A stretch of 64,000 nucleotides of DNA from an uncultured Pelagibacteraceae bacterium (GTDB taxonomy: Bacteria > Pseudomonadota > Alphaproteobacteria > Pelagibacterales > Pelagibacteraceae). The first letter of the stretch is position 1. Each line of letters begins with the position of its first letter. The DNA lies in contig CABYZT010000002.1 in NCBI GenBank assembly GCA_902523515.1, forward strand, positions 124,001 to 188,000, read 5' to 3'. The notes under the pieces are model-generated. The model saw only the letters and a program-made list of their open reading frames with translations, did no database searches and was not told the DNA's origin. A program made the translations under genes and the position numbers. Below, one piece after another: positions 1 through 11,153 of the stretch.

Positions 1-2604
1 TTTATCACATCCAGCCTCATCGATCATGGTTTGTTTTTTGATTATTACTTCACCAGTTAAAGGATGTTTAATCTCATCAAATGTAACTCTACCAAGCGCT
101 CTTTCAGAAAGGCTTACTACTACATTACCACCTTCTAAAATTTCAGAGAGTTCGATAAATCCTGGATTTTTACAGTCACAAGCTTTTTTGGTAACAGTTA
201 AATCTTGAGCTACATCACAAAGTCTTCTCGTTAAATATCCAGAACTAGCTGTTTTAAGCGCTGTATCTGCTAAACCTTTTCTAGCTCCGTGTGTTGAGTT
301 GAAATACTCCAAAGCAGTTAATCCCTCTTTAAAGTTTGAGATAATTGGGCTTTCAATAATTTCACCTGAAGGTTTAGCAATCAAACCTCTCATACCAGCT
401 AATTGTTTCATTTGAGCAGCAGATCCTCTCGCTCCACTATCTGCCATCATAAATACAGAATTTATTTTCAATCCTTCATCAGTTTTTTCTGTAGCTGAAA
501 TTCCTTTCATCATTTCTCCAGCAACTTTATCTGTACACTTAGACCAAGCATCAACAACTTTGTTGTATTTTTCGCCTCTTGTAATTAAACCTTCAGCATA
601 TTGAGTTTCATAATCTGCAATTAATTTCTTAGTATCATCAATTAATTGAGTTTTATTTTCAGGGATTACAAGATCGTCTTTTCCAAACGAAATTCCTGCT
701 TTAAATGCGTGTTTAAATCCTAAATCTTTAAGCTTGTCACAGAAAATTACAGTTGTTTTTTGACCACAAAATCTAAAAACAACATCAATTATTTCTGAAA
801 CTACTTTTTTAGGTAATAATCTATCTACTAAAGAGAACTTAATGTTGCTATTTTTAGGTAATAAATTTGCTAATAAAAATCTTCCAGCTGTAGAAGTGTA
901 TTTTTCCATTTTTTTATTACCTTGATCATCTACAGTTTCAAATCTTGAAATGATAGTACTATGTACATTTATTTGGCCAGATGATAATGCAAATTCAATT
1001 TGATCTGAGTTTGTAAAGTATCCTGCTGGTTTATCGGATATAGGTTCTTGTGAAAGATAGTAAATTCCTAAAATCATATCCTGACTCGGAACAATAATTG
1101 GTTTACCATTTGATGGAGAAAGAATATTATTTGTAGATAACATTAATATTCTTGCTTCTAATTGAGCTTCTAAACTTAATGGAACGTGAACTGCCATTTG
1201 GTCACCATCAAAGTCAGCGTTAAATGCTGCACAAGTTAAAGGGTGTAATTCAATTGCATCTCCTTCAATTAATTTTGGCTCAAATGCTTGAACTCCAAGT
1301 CTATGAAGTGTTGGTGCTCTATTTAAAAGTACCGGATGCTCTCTAACTATCAATTCTAAAGCGTCCCAAACTGCATTTGTTTCTTTTTCAACTAATTTTT
1401 TAGCTTGTTTAATTGTTGAAGCTAAGCCTAATTTATTTAATCTTGCGTATAAAAATGGTTTAAATAACTCAAGAGCCATTTTTTTTGGTAAACCACACTC
1501 GTGTAGTTTCAAATCAGGTCCTACAACGATTACTGATCTTCCAGAATAATCAACTCGTTTACCTAATAAATTTTGTCTAAATCTTCCTTGTTTACCTTTT
1601 AACATTTCAGCAAGAGATTTAAGTGGTCGCTTACCTGTTCCTGTTATTACCCTGCCTCTTCTACCATTATCAAATAAAGCATCTACAGACTCTTGAAGCA
1701 TCCTTTTTTCATTTCTTACAATAATATCTGGAGCTTTAAGATCCATTAATCTTTTTAATCTGTTATTTCTGTTAATTACTCTTCTGTATAAATCGTTAAG
1801 ATCTGAAGTGGCAAATCTTCCACCGTCTAGAGGAACTAATGGTCTTAATTCTGGTGGTATAACTGGTACAACAGTCATAATCATCCACTCAGGTTTTTGA
1901 CCTGTTTCGATAAATGACTCTATTAATTTTAATCTTTTAATTGCTCTTTCTTCATTAACTTTTGATTTAGTTTCTTTAATAAAGCTAACAAGATTTTTTC
2001 TTTCTAATTCTAAATCTAAATTTTTCAGCATCTCAAGAACTGCTTCTGCTCCTATTCCCGCTGTAAAACTTTCTTCACCAAACTCATCCTGGTATTTTGC
2101 TAATTCTTCCTCATTTAAGAGTTGATTTTTTTGTAAACCAGTTAAACCAGGTTCTATTACTATAAAGTTTTCAAAATAAAGAACTCTCTCTATTTCTTTT
2201 AATTTCATGTCTACTGCCAAAGCAATTCTGCTTGGAAGAGACTTTAAGAACCAAATATGTGCTACCGGTGTAGCAAGATTAATGTGGCCCATTCTTTCTC
2301 TTCTTACATTTGATTTTGTAACCTCAACACCACATTTCTCACATATAATTCCTCTAAATTTCATTCGTTTATACTTACCGCATAAACACTCATAATCTTT
2401 TATTGGTCCAAAAATCCTTGCGCAGAACAAACCATCTTTTTCAGGTCTAAACGTTCTATAATTAATTGTTTCAGGCTTTTTAATTTCACCAAATGTCCAA
2501 GATTTAATTTTCTCTGGACTAGCAAGTGAAATTTTAATGCTATTAAAATTTTGAGCTTCTGAAATTTCGCTGCCCTTAAATAGATCTGTTAATTCTTTTT
2601 TCAT
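1..2604 (-). CDS. rpoC: RNA polymerase subunit beta' (partial, C-terminal part beyond window)
   Basis: This is the beta' subunit of RNA polymerase, forming the catalytic cleft with beta. The open frame runs 868 codons from the ATG at 2604-2602 to the left edge without a stop, so roughly the last third of the protein is missing. Visible landmarks are the N-terminal zinc ribbon (Cys73, Cys75, Cys88, Cys91) and the Mg-binding active-site motif NADFDGDQM at about residues 458-466. The start codon overlaps the rpoB stop by one base (TAATG), so translation is probably coupled to rpoB. There is no sign of a frame break. Confidence 0.98.
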   Translation of the reverse strand, partial: MKKELTDLFKGSEISEAQNFNSIKISLASPEKIKSWTFGEIKKPETINYRTFRPEKDGLFCARIFGPIKDYECLCGKYKRMKFRGIICEKCGVEVTKSNVRRERMGHINLATPVAHIWFLKSLPSRIALAVDMKLKEIERVLYFENFIVIEPGLTGLQKNQLLNEEELAKYQDEFGEESFTAGIGAEAVLEMLKNLDLELERKNLVSFIKETKSKVNEERAIKRLKLIESFIETGQKPEWMIMTVVPVIPPELRPLVPLDGGRFATSDLNDLYRRVINRNNRLKRLMDLKAPDIIVRNEKRMLQESVDALFDNGRRGRVITGTGKRPLKSLAEMLKGKQGRFRQNLLGKRVDYSGRSVIVVGPDLKLHECGLPKKMALELFKPFLYARLNKLGLASTIKQAKKLVEKETNAVWDALELIVREHPVLLNRAPTLHRLGVQAFEPKLIEGDAIELHPLTCAAFNADFDGDQMAVHVPLSLEAQLEARILMLSTNNILSPSNGKPIIVPSQDMILGIYYLSQEPISDKPAGYFTNSDQIEFALSSGQINVHSTIISRFETVDDQGNKKMEKYTSTAGRFLLANLLPKNSNIKFSLVDRLLPKKVVSEIIDVVFRFCGQKTTVIFCDKLKDLGFKHAFKAGISFGKDDLVIPENKTQLIDDTKKLIADYETQYAEGLITRGEKYNKVVDAWSKCTDKVAGEMMKGISATEKTDEGLKINSVFMMADSGARGSAAQMKQLAGMRGLIAKPSGEIIESPIISNFKEGLTALEYFNSTHGARKGLADTALKTASSGYLTRRLCDVAQDLTVTKKACDCKNPGFIELSEILEGGNVVVSLSERALGRVTFDEIKHPLTGEVIIKKQTMIDEAGCDK

Positions 2605-5600
2605 TAATTAAGCTCCACATTTAATGCTAGTGATTTAATCTCTTTAACTAAAACGTTAAATGACTCTGGTATTCCAGACTCAAAGTTCTCTTCACCTTTA
2701 ACTATAGTCTCGTAAACTTTAACTCTTCCTGCAACGTCATCAGATTTAACAGTTAAAATTTCCTGTAATGTATATGATGCACCATATGCCTCAAGTGCCC
2801 AAACTTCCATTTCCCCAAATCTTTGACCACCTAATTGTGCTTTACCACCTAGTGGTTGTTGTGTAACCAAACTGTAAGGTCCTGTAGATCTTGCATGAAT
2901 TTTATCTTCAACTAAGTGATGAAGTTTTAGCATGTAGATTATTCCAACGGTAACTGGTCTATCAAATTTCTCTCCTGTTCTTCCATCCCATAAATAAGTT
3001 TGTCCAGATCCTGGTAAATTTGCTAGTTCAAGCATCTCAGTAACATTTTTTTCTTTAGCACCATCAAATACAGGCGTTGAGATTGCGATGCCATTTTGTA
3101 AATTTTCACAAAGATCTTTAAATTCACTTTTGCTTAATTTATCTACTTTTTCGTTAAAAATTTCTTCTCCATAAACAGATTTTAAGAATTTTTCGATTTT
3201 TTCTGTTCTTTCAATTTTTTTGTTATTTTCGTTAACTAGATTTTTGACTTGTTCACCAAATTCTTTACATGCCCAACCTAAATGTGTCTCTAAAATTTGT
3301 CCGACGTTCATCCTACTTGGAACACCCAGGGGATTTAATACAATATCAACTGGTCTACCATCTTCTCTATATGGCATATCTTCAACAGGTACAATTTTAC
3401 TTACAACACCTTTGTTTCCATGTCTTCCAGACATTTTATCACCAGGTCTTAATCGTCTTTTGATTGCAACGAATACTTTTACCATTTTCATAACACTTGG
3501 TAATAAATCATCACCACTTCTAATTTTTAAAACTTTATCTTCAAATCTCTCTGTTATGTCTTGTTTTGCTTTATTATATTGATCTTTTAATTGCGCTAAT
3601 GTTGCTTCGTCATTTACATTTCCTACTGTAATTTTGAAGACATCATTAATTGATAGTTTATTAATTGTATCAAAATCTAACTTAGTTCCTTCGGATAAAT
3701 CTTTTACTTTTTTAGTTAAAGATGATCCTGACAGGAATTGTGAAGCCCTTTGTTTAATACTTCTTTCTAATATTTCTTCCTCAACAATTTTGTCTTGTTG
3801 TACTTGTTCAATTTCAGCTCTTTCAATTGTTATTGATCTTTCGTCTTTCTCAATTCCATGTCTATTGAATACTCTTACATCGACTACCGTTCCACTTGAT
3901 CCTCTAGACATTCTTAAAGATGTATCTGTAACATCGATAGCTTTTTCTCCAAATATTGATCTTAGTAATTTTTCTTCAGGACCAGATGCTGAGTCACCTT
4001 TTGGAGTAACTTTACCAACCAAAATATCACCAGCATTAACCTCTGCACCAATATAAACTATTCCTGATTCATCAAGGTTTTTTAAAGCCTCTTCGTTTAC
4101 ATTTGGTATATCTCTAGTTATTTCTTCCTCACCAAGCTTTGTATCTCTTGCCATTATTTCGTATTCAACAATGTGAACAGATGTAAATACGTCATCTGTA
4201 ACACATCTTTCTGAAATAAGGATAGAATCTTCAAAGTTGTAACCTTGCCACGGCATGAATGCTACAGTAACATTCTTACCTAAAGCAAGTTCACCTAATT
4301 TTGTTGAAGGACCATCTGCAATAATATCTCCAGATTTAACTTTATCACCAACTCTAACTAATGGTCTTTGATTTATGCAAGTATTTTGATTTGATCTTTT
4401 AAATTTTTGAAGGTTGTAGATATCTACACCAGACTTACTAAAATCTGTTTCTTCTGTTACTTTTATAACAATTCTTTTACCATCTATTTTATCAACAATT
4501 CCATCACGCTTAGCAACAATGGTCACCCCAGAGTCTAAAGCAACATCACTTTCAATTCCTGTACCTACAAGTGGAGACTCAGGTTTTAATAATGGAACTG
4601 CTTGCCTCATCATGTTTGATCCCATTAAGGCTCTATTAGCATCATCATTTTCTAAAAATGGAATTAATGATGCAGCAACTGAAACTAATTGTTTTGGTGA
4701 TACGTCTATATAATCAATGGACTCAGGTTTTGCTAAAAGAAAGTTTAGATTTTGTCTGCATGAAACTAACTCTTCAGTAATTTTTCCATTTTTATCAAGT
4801 TTTGTGTTTGCTTGAGCAATAGTGAATTTTGTTTCTTCCATTGCTGACAAGTATTCGACTTTATCTTGAACAACACCATCTTTTACTTTTTTGTATGGAC
4901 TTTCAATAAAGCCATATTTATTAATTTTTGCATAAGTAGATAAACTATTAATCAAACCAATATTTGGACCCTCTGGCGTCTCAATTGGACAAATTCTTCC
5001 ATAGTGAGTTGGATGGACATCCCTAACTTCAAAACCTGCTCTTTCTCTTGTTAAACCACCCGGACCTAAAGCTGAAACTCTTCTTTTATGAGTAATTTCA
5101 GATAAAGGATTTGTTTGATCCATAAATTGAGATAGTTGTGAACTTGCAAAAAAATCTTTCAATGAAACTGTCAATGGTTTTGCATTAATTAGATCTTGTG
5201 GCATTGCTGACTCAACATCTAAAGTTGTCATTTTTTCTTTAATAGCCCTTTCCATTCTGTAAACACCAATTCTAGCCTGGTTCTCAACTAGCTCTCCAAC
5301 AGAACGAACTCTTCTATTTCCTAGGTGATCAATGTCATCAACATCATCTTTACCATCACGTAAGTCCAACATTTTATGAATAATTGCTATGATATCATCA
5401 TTTCTTAATATGGTAATTTTATCTGAACATTCTTGGTTTAATCTTGAGTTCATTTTAACTCTTCCGACATCAGACAAATCATATCTGTCTGAGCTAAAGA
5501 AAAGATTATTAAATATTTGAGTTGCTATCTCTATGGTTGGAGGTTCTCCAGGTCTTAACATTTTATAAATTTCCGTAATAGCTTCGTCTTTAGTATTATT

Positions 5601-6692
5601 TTTATCAGCTAAAATAGTTGTAAGTAGGTAAGGTCCTTTATTTATAGAATTTGTAACAGAAATTTGAAGTGTATGTATATTTGCATCTAAAATTTGTTGA
5701 ATTATTGTATCATTTAATTCTGTCCCAATTTTAAATACACCATCTTCTTCTTCATTAACTTTTACATCTCTGTGTAAAAATTTACCAAACAATGATTCTC
5801 TAGAAACTAGTATGTCTTTCAAACCATCATTAGCTAATTTTTTTGCATTTAAAAAATTAATCTTATCGCCTAATTTAATTACTACTTTGCCAGTTTTAGC
5901 ATCAATTACTTCTTCAGAGAAGTTTTTTGCCTTATAGTTTTCTGGATTAAATTTAGTTTTCCATTTTTCTGTTTTTGGATCAAAATTATATTGTTCACTT
6001 TCATAGAACTCATCTACTATTTCTGATTTTGTATATCCTAAGGCTAATAACAAAGTAGATGAAAAAATTTTCTTTTTTCTGTCAATCTTAAAATATAAAA
6101 AATCTTTAACATCATATTCAAAATCTAACCAAGAGCCTCTATTGGGTATCACTCTACAACTAAATAAAAGTTTTCCGCTTGCATGAGTTTTTCCTTTATC
6201 GTGATCAAAAAATACACCAGGACTTCTGTGCATTTGGTTGACTACAACTCTTTGAACACCATTAGTAATAAAAGTTCCACTATTAGTCATCATAGGAACT
6301 TCACCCATATAAACTTCTTGCTCTTTAGCTGATAAAATATCTTTGGTATTATTTTCTTGATCTATTTCATAAACTACTAATCTTAAAGTGCACTTAAGAG
6401 CCGATGAATACGTAAGACCTCTTGCTATACACTCTTCTACGTCAAATTTTGGCTTTTCTAATCTGTATGAAACATACTCTAAAGTTGCTTTATCATTTAA
6501 ATCTTCAATTGGAAAAATACTCTTAAAAACTCTATCGAAACCTTTAGTTAGTTCGGCTGCTTCAGGATTAAATTCTGTCAATTCATTGTAGGAATTTTTT
6601 TGTACTTCAATTAAGTTAGGTATAGATAAACTTTCTTTGAGTTTACCAAAACTTTTTCTTATATTTTTCTTTTCAGTAAAAGATAATTGCAT
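2604..6692 (-). CDS. rpoB: RNA polymerase subunit beta
   Basis: This is the beta subunit of RNA polymerase, 1362 residues, close to the usual proteobacterial length. It has the conserved N-terminal lobe, the rifampicin-region motif ([16 protein letters not shown]) near the middle, and C-terminal motifs such as [14 protein letters not shown] and [18 protein letters not shown]. It starts 56 bases after rplL, with a hairpin in the gap, and ends in a one-base overlap with rpoC. Long frames on the opposite strand inside it are shadows of biased codon use, not genes. Confidence 0.99.
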   Translation of the reverse strand: MQLSFTEKKNIRKSFGKLKESLSIPNLIEVQKNSYNELTEFNPEAAELTKGFDRVFKSIFPIEDLNDKATLEYVSYRLEKPKFDVEECIARGLTYSSALKCTLRLVVYEIDQENNTKDILSAKEQEVYMGEVPMMTNSGTFITNGVQRVVVNQMHRSPGVFFDHDKGKTHASGKLLFSCRVIPNRGSWLDFEYDVKDFLYFKIDRKKKIFSSTLLLALGYTKSEIVDEFYESEQYNFDPKTEKWKTKFNPENYKAKNFSEEVIDAKTGKVVIKLGDKINFLNAKKLANDGLKDILVSRESLFGKFLHRDVKVNEEEDGVFKIGTELNDTIIQQILDANIHTLQISVTNSINKGPYLLTTILADKNNTKDEAITEIYKMLRPGEPPTIEIATQIFNNLFFSSDRYDLSDVGRVKMNSRLNQECSDKITILRNDDIIAIIHKMLDLRDGKDDVDDIDHLGNRRVRSVGELVENQARIGVYRMERAIKEKMTTLDVESAMPQDLINAKPLTVSLKDFFASSQLSQFMDQTNPLSEITHKRRVSALGPGGLTRERAGFEVRDVHPTHYGRICPIETPEGPNIGLINSLSTYAKINKYGFIESPYKKVKDGVVQDKVEYLSAMEETKFTIAQANTKLDKNGKITEELVSCRQNLNFLLAKPESIDYIDVSPKQLVSVAASLIPFLENDDANRALMGSNMMRQAVPLLKPESPLVGTGIESDVALDSGVTIVAKRDGIVDKIDGKRIVIKVTEETDFSKSGVDIYNLQKFKRSNQNTCINQRPLVRVGDKVKSGDIIADGPSTKLGELALGKNVTVAFMPWQGYNFEDSILISERCVTDDVFTSVHIVEYEIMARDTKLGEEEITRDIPNVNEEALKNLDESGIVYIGAEVNAGDILVGKVTPKGDSASGPEEKLLRSIFGEKAIDVTDTSLRMSRGSSGTVVDVRVFNRHGIEKDERSITIERAEIEQVQQDKIVEEEILERSIKQRASQFLSGSSLTKKVKDLSEGTKLDFDTINKLSINDVFKITVGNVNDEATLAQLKDQYNKAKQDITERFEDKVLKIRSGDDLLPSVMKMVKVFVAIKRRLRPGDKMSGRHGNKGVVSKIVPVEDMPYREDGRPVDIVLNPLGVPSRMNVGQILETHLGWACKEFGEQVKNLVNENNKKIERTEKIEKFLKSVYGEEIFNEKVDKLSKSEFKDLCENLQNGIAISTPVFDGAKEKNVTEMLELANLPGSGQTYLWDGRTGEKFDRPVTVGIIYMLKLHHLVEDKIHARSTGPYSLVTQQPLGGKAQLGGQRFGEMEVWALEAYGASYTLQEILTVKSDDVAGRVKVYETIVKGEENFESGIPESFNVLVKEIKSLALNVELN

Positions 6693-6702
6693 TTATGTTT
6701 AT

Positions 6703-6730
6703 AAATACTGATTAAAAATAACCAGTATTT
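6703..6730 (-). promoter_or_regulatory. rplL-rpoB intergenic hairpin (possible attenuator or processing site)
   Basis: An 8-bp perfect inverted repeat (AAATACTG at 6703-6710, CAGTATTT at 6723-6730) with a 12-base loop lies in the only untranslated gap between rplL and rpoB. No long U-run follows it on the minus strand, so a full terminator is unlikely. In other bacteria this junction carries a partial terminator or RNase III site that lowers rpoBC relative to L7/L12. That role here is inferred from position. Confidence 0.5.
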
Positions 6731-6748
6731 GAATTCTTTCTATTTAAT

Positions 6749-7114
6749 TTATTTAAGTTCTACTTTAGCGCCAGCAGCTTCTAACTTAGCTTTGATCTCT
6801 TCAGCATCTTTTTTGTTTACACCAGATTTGACTTCTTTTGGTGCTCCCTCTACAAGATCTTTGGCTTCTTTTAAACCTAATGAAGTAGCTGCTCTTACTT
6901 CTTTGATAACATTAATTTTTTTATCACCTGCAGAAACTAACATGATTGTAAAATCATCTTTGTCTTCAGCTGGAGCCGCACCACCTGCTGCTGCTGGAGC
7001 TGCTGCTGCCATTGGAGTTACACCCCATTTTTCTTCTAATTGTTTTGAAAGTTCAGCTGCCTCTGCAACAGTCAAACTTGATAAGTCTTCAATAATTTTG
7101 TTTAGGTCAGGCAT
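6749..7114 (-). CDS. rplL: Ribosomal protein L7/L12
   Basis: This is the stalk protein of the large ribosomal subunit, present in several copies bound to L10, and it recruits translation GTPases. The 121-residue length is typical. The N-terminal dimerisation domain is followed by an Ala/Pro/Gly-rich hinge (about residues 36-50) and the conserved C-terminal domain with the [12 protein letters not shown] motif. It begins five bases after the rplJ stop and is followed by the intergenic hairpin before rpoB. Confidence 0.98.
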   Translation of the reverse strand: MPDLNKIIEDLSSLTVAEAAELSKQLEEKWGVTPMAAAAPAAAGGAAPAEDKDDFTIMLVSAGDKKINVIKEVRAATSLGLKEAKDLVEGAPKEVKSGVNKKDAEEIKAKLEAAGAKVELK

Positions 7115-7119
7115 ATGTA

Positions 7120-7641
7120 TTACTCTTTGGGTTGTGTTTCAGAATTTTCTGCCGACAAACTACTCATTTTTTCTGAATGTGCAAGCAAAATACTGATTAA
7201 TTTAGATGCAGAAGCGTTCAAAATACCCACAATATTGGCTCTTGCTTCATCTAATGTAGGTAAACTGGCTACATTTTGGACACCGGCCTGATCTAAGACC
7301 TCGTTATCCATAATTCCACCAATTAATTTTAAGTTTTCGTTATCTTTTGCAAATTTTGAGAGAATCCTTGCAGACATAATAGCGTCTTCTCCAAATGCAA
7401 CTGCAGTAGGACCAGAAAATAAATTTGATAAATCTTTACACTTTGTTTTTTCTATAGCTAATTTTGTAATTCTGTTTTTTGTTATTTTAAATATGATTCC
7501 ATGTTCTCTCATTTTGGCTCTTAATTCATCTAACTGAGTCATTGTTAAACCTTGGTAATGAGTAACCATAACAGCTTTGCTATTTTCAAACTTGCTTGTC
7601 ATTTCTTCAATGTAATTTTTCTTTTGTTCTTTGTTCATCAT
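7120..7641 (-). CDS. rplJ: Ribosomal protein L10
   Basis: L10 anchors the L7/L12 stalk on 23S rRNA. The 173-residue length and the N-terminal pattern ([17 protein letters not shown]) fit the family. Two adjacent ATG codons (7641 and 7638) are both possible starts. Only two bases separate it from the rplA stop, so there is no room for the untranslated L10-binding leader that controls this operon in many bacteria. If such control exists it must lie inside rplA. Confidence 0.97.
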   Translation of the reverse strand: MMNKEQKKNYIEEMTSKFENSKAVMVTHYQGLTMTQLDELRAKMREHGIIFKITKNRITKLAIEKTKCKDLSNLFSGPTAVAFGEDAIMSARILSKFAKDNENLKLIGGIMDNEVLDQAGVQNVASLPTLDEARANIVGILNASASKLISILLAHSEKMSSLSAENSETQPKE

Positions 7642-7643
7642 AA

Positions 7644-8333
7644 CTATATCGATTTCTCTAATTTAATTTTATATGAAACACCCATTGTTGAAGTAGCAAA
7701 AACACCTCTAATTAAATCACCTTTTAAAATGTTGTTTGACTTCTCTTTTTCTAAAGCATCTAAAATTGCATTATAATTTTTTAGTAATTGATCATCATTA
7801 AAAGATTTTTTACCAATACTAACTCCAATGTTTCCATCTTTATCATTTCTAATTTCTACTTGACCAGATTTAGCATTAGTAACAGCTTCTTTAATATTTT
7901 CAGAAACTGAACCAAGTTTAGGATTAGGCATCAAACCTTTTGGTCCTAAAACTTTACCTAATTTAGAAAGTTTAATCATCATTCCTGGAGTACAAATTAA
8001 TTTTTCAAAATTTAATTCTCCACCTTTAATTTTTTCAACAAATTCATCTCCACCCACAATATCTGCACCAGCATCTTTTGCATCTTGTGCTTTATTATCT
8101 TCACAAACTACAGCAACTTTAATTTTCTTACCTGTACCACCAGGTAAATTAACCACTGTTCTAATATTAACTTCGCTTTTCTTTTGTTTGTTATTAATTT
8201 GAAAACTCAAATCTAAAGACTCATCAAATTTAGTTGTACAGTTTTTCTTAAGTTCAGGTAACAATTTTTCAATAGACTCTGCGCTTAAATCTTTAGTCTT
8301 TTCAGGTAATTTTTTATATCTTTTAGATGCCAT
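7644..8333 (-). CDS. rplA: Ribosomal protein L1
   Basis: L1 forms the mobile L1 stalk and helps release deacylated tRNA. The 229 residues match the family, with the signature PNPKLGSV following KVLGPKGLM near the middle and the final SYKIKLEKS. Its ATG overlaps the rplK stop by one base (TAATG). The order L11-L1-L10-L7/L12 is the usual one. Confidence 0.98.
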   Translation of the reverse strand: MASKRYKKLPEKTKDLSAESIEKLLPELKKNCTTKFDESLDLSFQINNKQKKSEVNIRTVVNLPGGTGKKIKVAVVCEDNKAQDAKDAGADIVGGDEFVEKIKGGELNFEKLICTPGMMIKLSKLGKVLGPKGLMPNPKLGSVSENIKEAVTNAKSGQVEIRNDKDGNIGVSIGKKSFNDDQLLKNYNAILDALEKEKSNNILKGDLIRGVFATSTMGVSYKIKLEKSI

Positions 8334-8758
8334 TATTCTTTTACCTCTATGCCCATTGATCTTGCTGATCCTGCGATAATTTTTATAGCTTCTTCAATAT
8401 CATGTGCATTTAAATCATTCATTTTTTCTTTTGCTATACTCTCTAATTGTTTTTTTGAAATTGAAGCAACAATATTTCTTCCTGGTTCTTTTGATCCACC
8501 TTTTAATTTTACTGCTTCTTTAATATAAAATGATGCCGGTGGTGATTTAATTTTAAAATCAAATTTTTTATCTTTATAAACAGTAATTTCAACTGGAACA
8601 GGCTTACCTGCCATTGATTTAGTTTTATCATTAAAGGCTTTACAAAACTCCATAATATTTACACCACGTTGACCTAATGCAGGACCAACTGGTGGAGCTG
8701 GATTTGCTTGACCACCTTTAATTTGTAATTTTATAAATCCACTTATTTCTTTTGCCAT
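8333..8758 (-). CDS. rplK: Ribosomal protein L11
   Basis: L11 forms part of the GTPase-associated centre of the large subunit. The protein has 141 residues with the family motifs [20 protein letters not shown] near the N terminus and the C-terminal [12 protein letters not shown]. Its start overlaps the nusG stop by one base, and its stop overlaps the rplA start, so no classical L1-binding untranslated leader is present upstream. Confidence 0.98.
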   Translation of the reverse strand: MAKEISGFIKLQIKGGQANPAPPVGPALGQRGVNIMEFCKAFNDKTKSMAGKPVPVEITVYKDKKFDFKIKSPPASFYIKEAVKLKGGSKEPGRNIVASISKKQLESIAKEKMNDLNAHDIEEAIKIIAGSARSMGIEVKE

Positions 8759-9288
8759 TAACTTACCTTCTCAACCTGATTATATTCTAAATCTACAGGT
8801 GTAGGACGACCAAATATAGAAACTGACACCTTAAGTCTAGCTTTTTCTTCATCAATTTCTTCAATCATTCCAGTAAATGATGCAAATGGACCATCTACTA
8901 CCTGAACTTTTTCTCCAACACTGTAATCAACACCAGATTTTGGCTGAGCAACACCATCTTTGATTTGACCTAAAATCTTTTCTACCTCTTTATCTGAAAC
9001 TGGCACTGGAATACCTTTAGTCCCCAGAAAACCACTTACTCTCTTTATATTTTTGATCATGTGGTAAATATTATTATCCATCTCACTCTTTATAAGTACA
9101 TATCCAGGAAAGTATTTCTTTTTTCTTTGAATCCTTTTACCTCTCTTAACCTCAGTAACATCATGAGTAGGCACAATAATCTCTTCAAACTTATCAGCGA
9201 TTTTGGCTTTATCCGCCTCTTCTTTTATTAGTGAGGCAACTTTATTTTCAAAACTAGAATGAGACTGAACTATGTACCAATTTTTCAT
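8758..9288 (-). CDS. nusG: Transcription termination/antitermination factor NusG
   Basis: NusG binds RNA polymerase and links it to Rho or to the leading ribosome. The 176 residues contain the NGN domain beginning [14 protein letters not shown], the conserved FPGYVLIK segment, and a C-terminal KOW domain ([17 protein letters not shown]). It overlaps secE upstream and rplK downstream by one base each, both as TAATG. Confidence 0.98.
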   Translation of the reverse strand: MKNWYIVQSHSSFENKVASLIKEEADKAKIADKFEEIIVPTHDVTEVKRGKRIQRKKKYFPGYVLIKSEMDNNIYHMIKNIKRVSGFLGTKGIPVPVSDKEVEKILGQIKDGVAQPKSGVDYSVGEKVQVVDGPFASFTGMIEEIDEEKARLKVSVSIFGRPTPVDLEYNQVEKVS

Positions 9289-9479
9289 TAAATACTCACT
9301 TTAAGTAAGAGTTCTAAGAAAAATTTTAAAACCTGATCTAAAAGAAGAAAAAATAAAGACATAACAACTGCCATAACAAAAACCATTAAAGCACCTTGCA
9401 ATGTTTCTTTCCAAGTTGGCCAAGTGACTTTAAAAGCCTCTTGTTTTACCTCTTGTATAAATTTAATCGGGTTTCTCAT
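9288..9479 (-). CDS. secE: Preprotein translocase subunit SecE
   Basis: SecE is the small clamp of the SecYEG channel. The 63-residue form has an amphipathic N-terminal segment with the conserved EAFKVTWPTWKE motif and one transmembrane helix (about residues 32-55), the short type common outside the gammaproteobacteria. The ATG at 9479-9477 was chosen because the frame extending further upstream runs into tRNA-Trp. Only 17 bases separate the start from the tRNA 3' end. Confidence 0.95.
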   Translation of the reverse strand: MRNPIKFIQEVKQEAFKVTWPTWKETLQGALMVFVMAVVMSLFFLLLDQVLKFFLELLLKVSI

Positions 9480-9496
9480 AATATCTAAGCTCAAAT

Positions 9497-9572
9497 TGGC
9501 AGGAGCGGAGGGACTCGAACCCTCAGCCTCCGGTTTTGGAGACCGGCGCTCTACCAATTGAGCTACACTCCT
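9497..9572 (-). tRNA. trnW: tRNA-Trp (anticodon CCA)
   Basis: A 76-base cloverleaf with a 7-bp acceptor stem (AGGAGTG with CGCTCCT), D loop, anticodon loop CTCCAAA with anticodon CCA, T arm GGTTCGAGTCC and an encoded 3' CCA. It lies between tuf (10-base gap) and secE (17-base gap), so it is almost certainly processed out of the same transcript. Confidence 0.98.
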
Positions 9573-9582
9573 ATTTATAGAG

Positions 9583-10773
9583 TTACTCTATAATTTTAGT
9601 TACTACTCCTGCTCCAACAGTTCTTCCACCTTCTCTAATTGCAAAGTTTAATTTTTCTGCCATAGCAATTGGAGTAATTAGTTTAACAGTGAATTTAGCA
9701 TCATCACCTGGCATAACCATTTCTGTACCAGCTGGTAACTCTACTTCTCCTGTAACGTCTGTTGTTCTAAAATAAAACTGAGGTCTGTATTTAGTAAAGA
9801 AAGGAGTATGTCTTCCTCCCTCATCTTTTTTAAGTACATAAGCTTGAGCTTCAAATTTAGTGTGTGGAGTAATCGAACCAGGTTTACAAAGAACTTGACC
9901 TCTTTCAATGTCAGTTCTCTCAATACCTCTCAATAAAATTCCAACGTTATCACCAGCTTCACCAGAATCTAAAAGTTTTCTAAACATTTCAACTCCTGTA
10001 CAAACTGATTTTTTAGTTTCTCTAATTCCAACTATTTCAACTTCTTCACCAGTTTTTATTACACCAGACTCAACTCTTCCAGTTGCAACAGTTCCTCTTC
10101 CAGAAATTGAGAATACGTCCTCAACAGGCATCAAGAATGGTTTATCAACTTCTCTAGCAGGTTGCGGGATATGTTCATCAACAGCTTTCATTAACTCTAA
10201 AATTGAATTTTTTCCAATTTCATCATCTCTACCTTCAACTGCTGCTAAAGCCGAACCTTTAACAATTGGCGTTTTATCTCCAGGGTATTTGTATGAAGTT
10301 AAAAGTTCTCTAATCTCTTCTTCAACAAGTTCTATCATTTCTTTATCGTCTACTTGATCTACTTTATTTAAGTAGACAACAATTGCAGGAATACCAACTT
10401 GTCTTCCTAATAGAATATGCTCTCTTGTTTGTGGCATTGGACCATCAGCTGCATTAACAACTAGAATTGCTCCATCCATTTGTGCAGCACCAGTGATCAT
10501 ATTTTTAACATAGTCAGCGTGACCAGGACAATCTACGTGAGCATAGTGTCTTTTTTCAGTCTCATACTCAACGTGTGCTGTTGAAATTGTTATACCTCTC
10601 TCTTTTTCTTCAGGTGCTTTATCAATTTGATCATAAGCAACTGCAGTTCCGCCACCAGCTTGTGCTAATACATTTGTAATTGCAGCAGTAAGAGTTGTTT
10701 TACCATGGTCGACATGACCAATAGTCCCAATGTTACAGTGGGGTTTATTTCTTACAAATTTTTCTTTTGACAT
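9583..10773 (-). CDS. tuf: Elongation factor Tu
   Basis: EF-Tu delivers aminoacyl-tRNA to the ribosome. The protein has 396 residues with the P-loop [10 protein letters not shown] (residues 20-29), the switch [11 protein letters not shown], the guanine-binding NKVD, and the C-terminal [14 protein letters not shown]. It lies between tRNA-Gly and tRNA-Trp on the same strand, an arrangement known around tuf in many proteobacteria. Whether the genome has a second copy cannot be seen here. Confidence 0.99.
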   Translation of the reverse strand: MSKEKFVRNKPHCNIGTIGHVDHGKTTLTAAITNVLAQAGGGTAVAYDQIDKAPEEKERGITISTAHVEYETEKRHYAHVDCPGHADYVKNMITGAAQMDGAILVVNAADGPMPQTREHILLGRQVGIPAIVVYLNKVDQVDDKEMIELVEEEIRELLTSYKYPGDKTPIVKGSALAAVEGRDDEIGKNSILELMKAVDEHIPQPAREVDKPFLMPVEDVFSISGRGTVATGRVESGVIKTGEEVEIVGIRETKKSVCTGVEMFRKLLDSGEAGDNVGILLRGIERTDIERGQVLCKPGSITPHTKFEAQAYVLKKDEGGRHTPFFTKYRPQFYFRTTDVTGEVELPAGTEMVMPGDDAKFTVKLITPIAMAEKLNFAIREGGRTVGAGVVTKIIE

Positions 10774-10820
10774 TACTTTTTTACCTCAGTTTTTTTTTGT
10801 TTCTTCTAATTTTATTTTCT

Positions 10821-10894
10821 TGGAGCGGGTAAAGGGAATCGAACCCTTACATCCAGCTTGGAAGGCTAGCGTTCTACCATTGAACTACACCCGC
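10821..10894 (-). tRNA. trnG: tRNA-Gly (anticodon TCC)
   Basis: A 74-base cloverleaf beginning GCGGGTGTAG with a matching 3' acceptor strand, anticodon loop CTTCCAA (anticodon TCC), T arm GGGTTCGATTCCC, U discriminator and encoded CCA. It lies between tRNA-Tyr and tuf and is probably cotranscribed with both. Confidence 0.98.
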
Positions 10895-10938
10895 ACAACC
10901 CCAAGAGTAACACTCCATGTTATCCAAAATTTATTAAA

Positions 10939-11024
10939 TGGTGGAGGGGGAAAGATTCGAACTTTCGAAGACCGAAGTCAACGGGTTTACAGCCCGCCCC
11001 ATTTGACCGCTCTGGAACCCCTCC
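10939..11024 (-). tRNA. trnY: tRNA-Tyr (anticodon GTA)
   Basis: An 86-base class II tRNA with a long variable arm, acceptor GGAGGGG paired with CCCCTCC, anticodon loop CTGTAAA (anticodon GTA) and encoded CCA. It is the first gene of the leftward tRNA-tuf-secE-rpoBC transcription unit; a promoter-like sequence lies about 50 bases upstream. Confidence 0.98.
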
Positions 11025-11071
11025 TTTGGGGAAGTGTCCCCTTGTTCAATAAAGCTTCAAATAACAAGCGT

Positions 11072-11099
11072 TTTATATATTTTATTTATGCAAATGCAA
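11072..11099 (-). promoter_or_regulatory. Predicted promoter of the tRNA-Tyr/tuf operon
   Basis: On the minus strand TTGCAT (11099-11094), a 16-base spacer and TATAAA (11077-11072) resemble a sigma-70 promoter. It is followed by the GC-containing discriminator ACGC, which is common at stable-RNA promoters. TTGCAT is repeated directly downstream. The site lies in the 129-base gap between divergent tRNA-Tyr and rlmB. This is pattern matching only. Confidence 0.4.
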
Positions 11100-11153
11100 C
11101 ACGTGATTTAATAGGAAAATATTAAAAAAACCGTATAAAACAGATACTAATTT

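Noticed and set aside
3220..4713. Several long plus-strand frames inside rpoB
   Set aside because: They are antisense to highly conserved coding sequence and show no recognisable protein pattern.
9288..9557. A longer secE frame starting at 9557
   Set aside because: The extra N-terminal part lies within tRNA-Trp. The ATG at 9479 gives a normal-length SecE.
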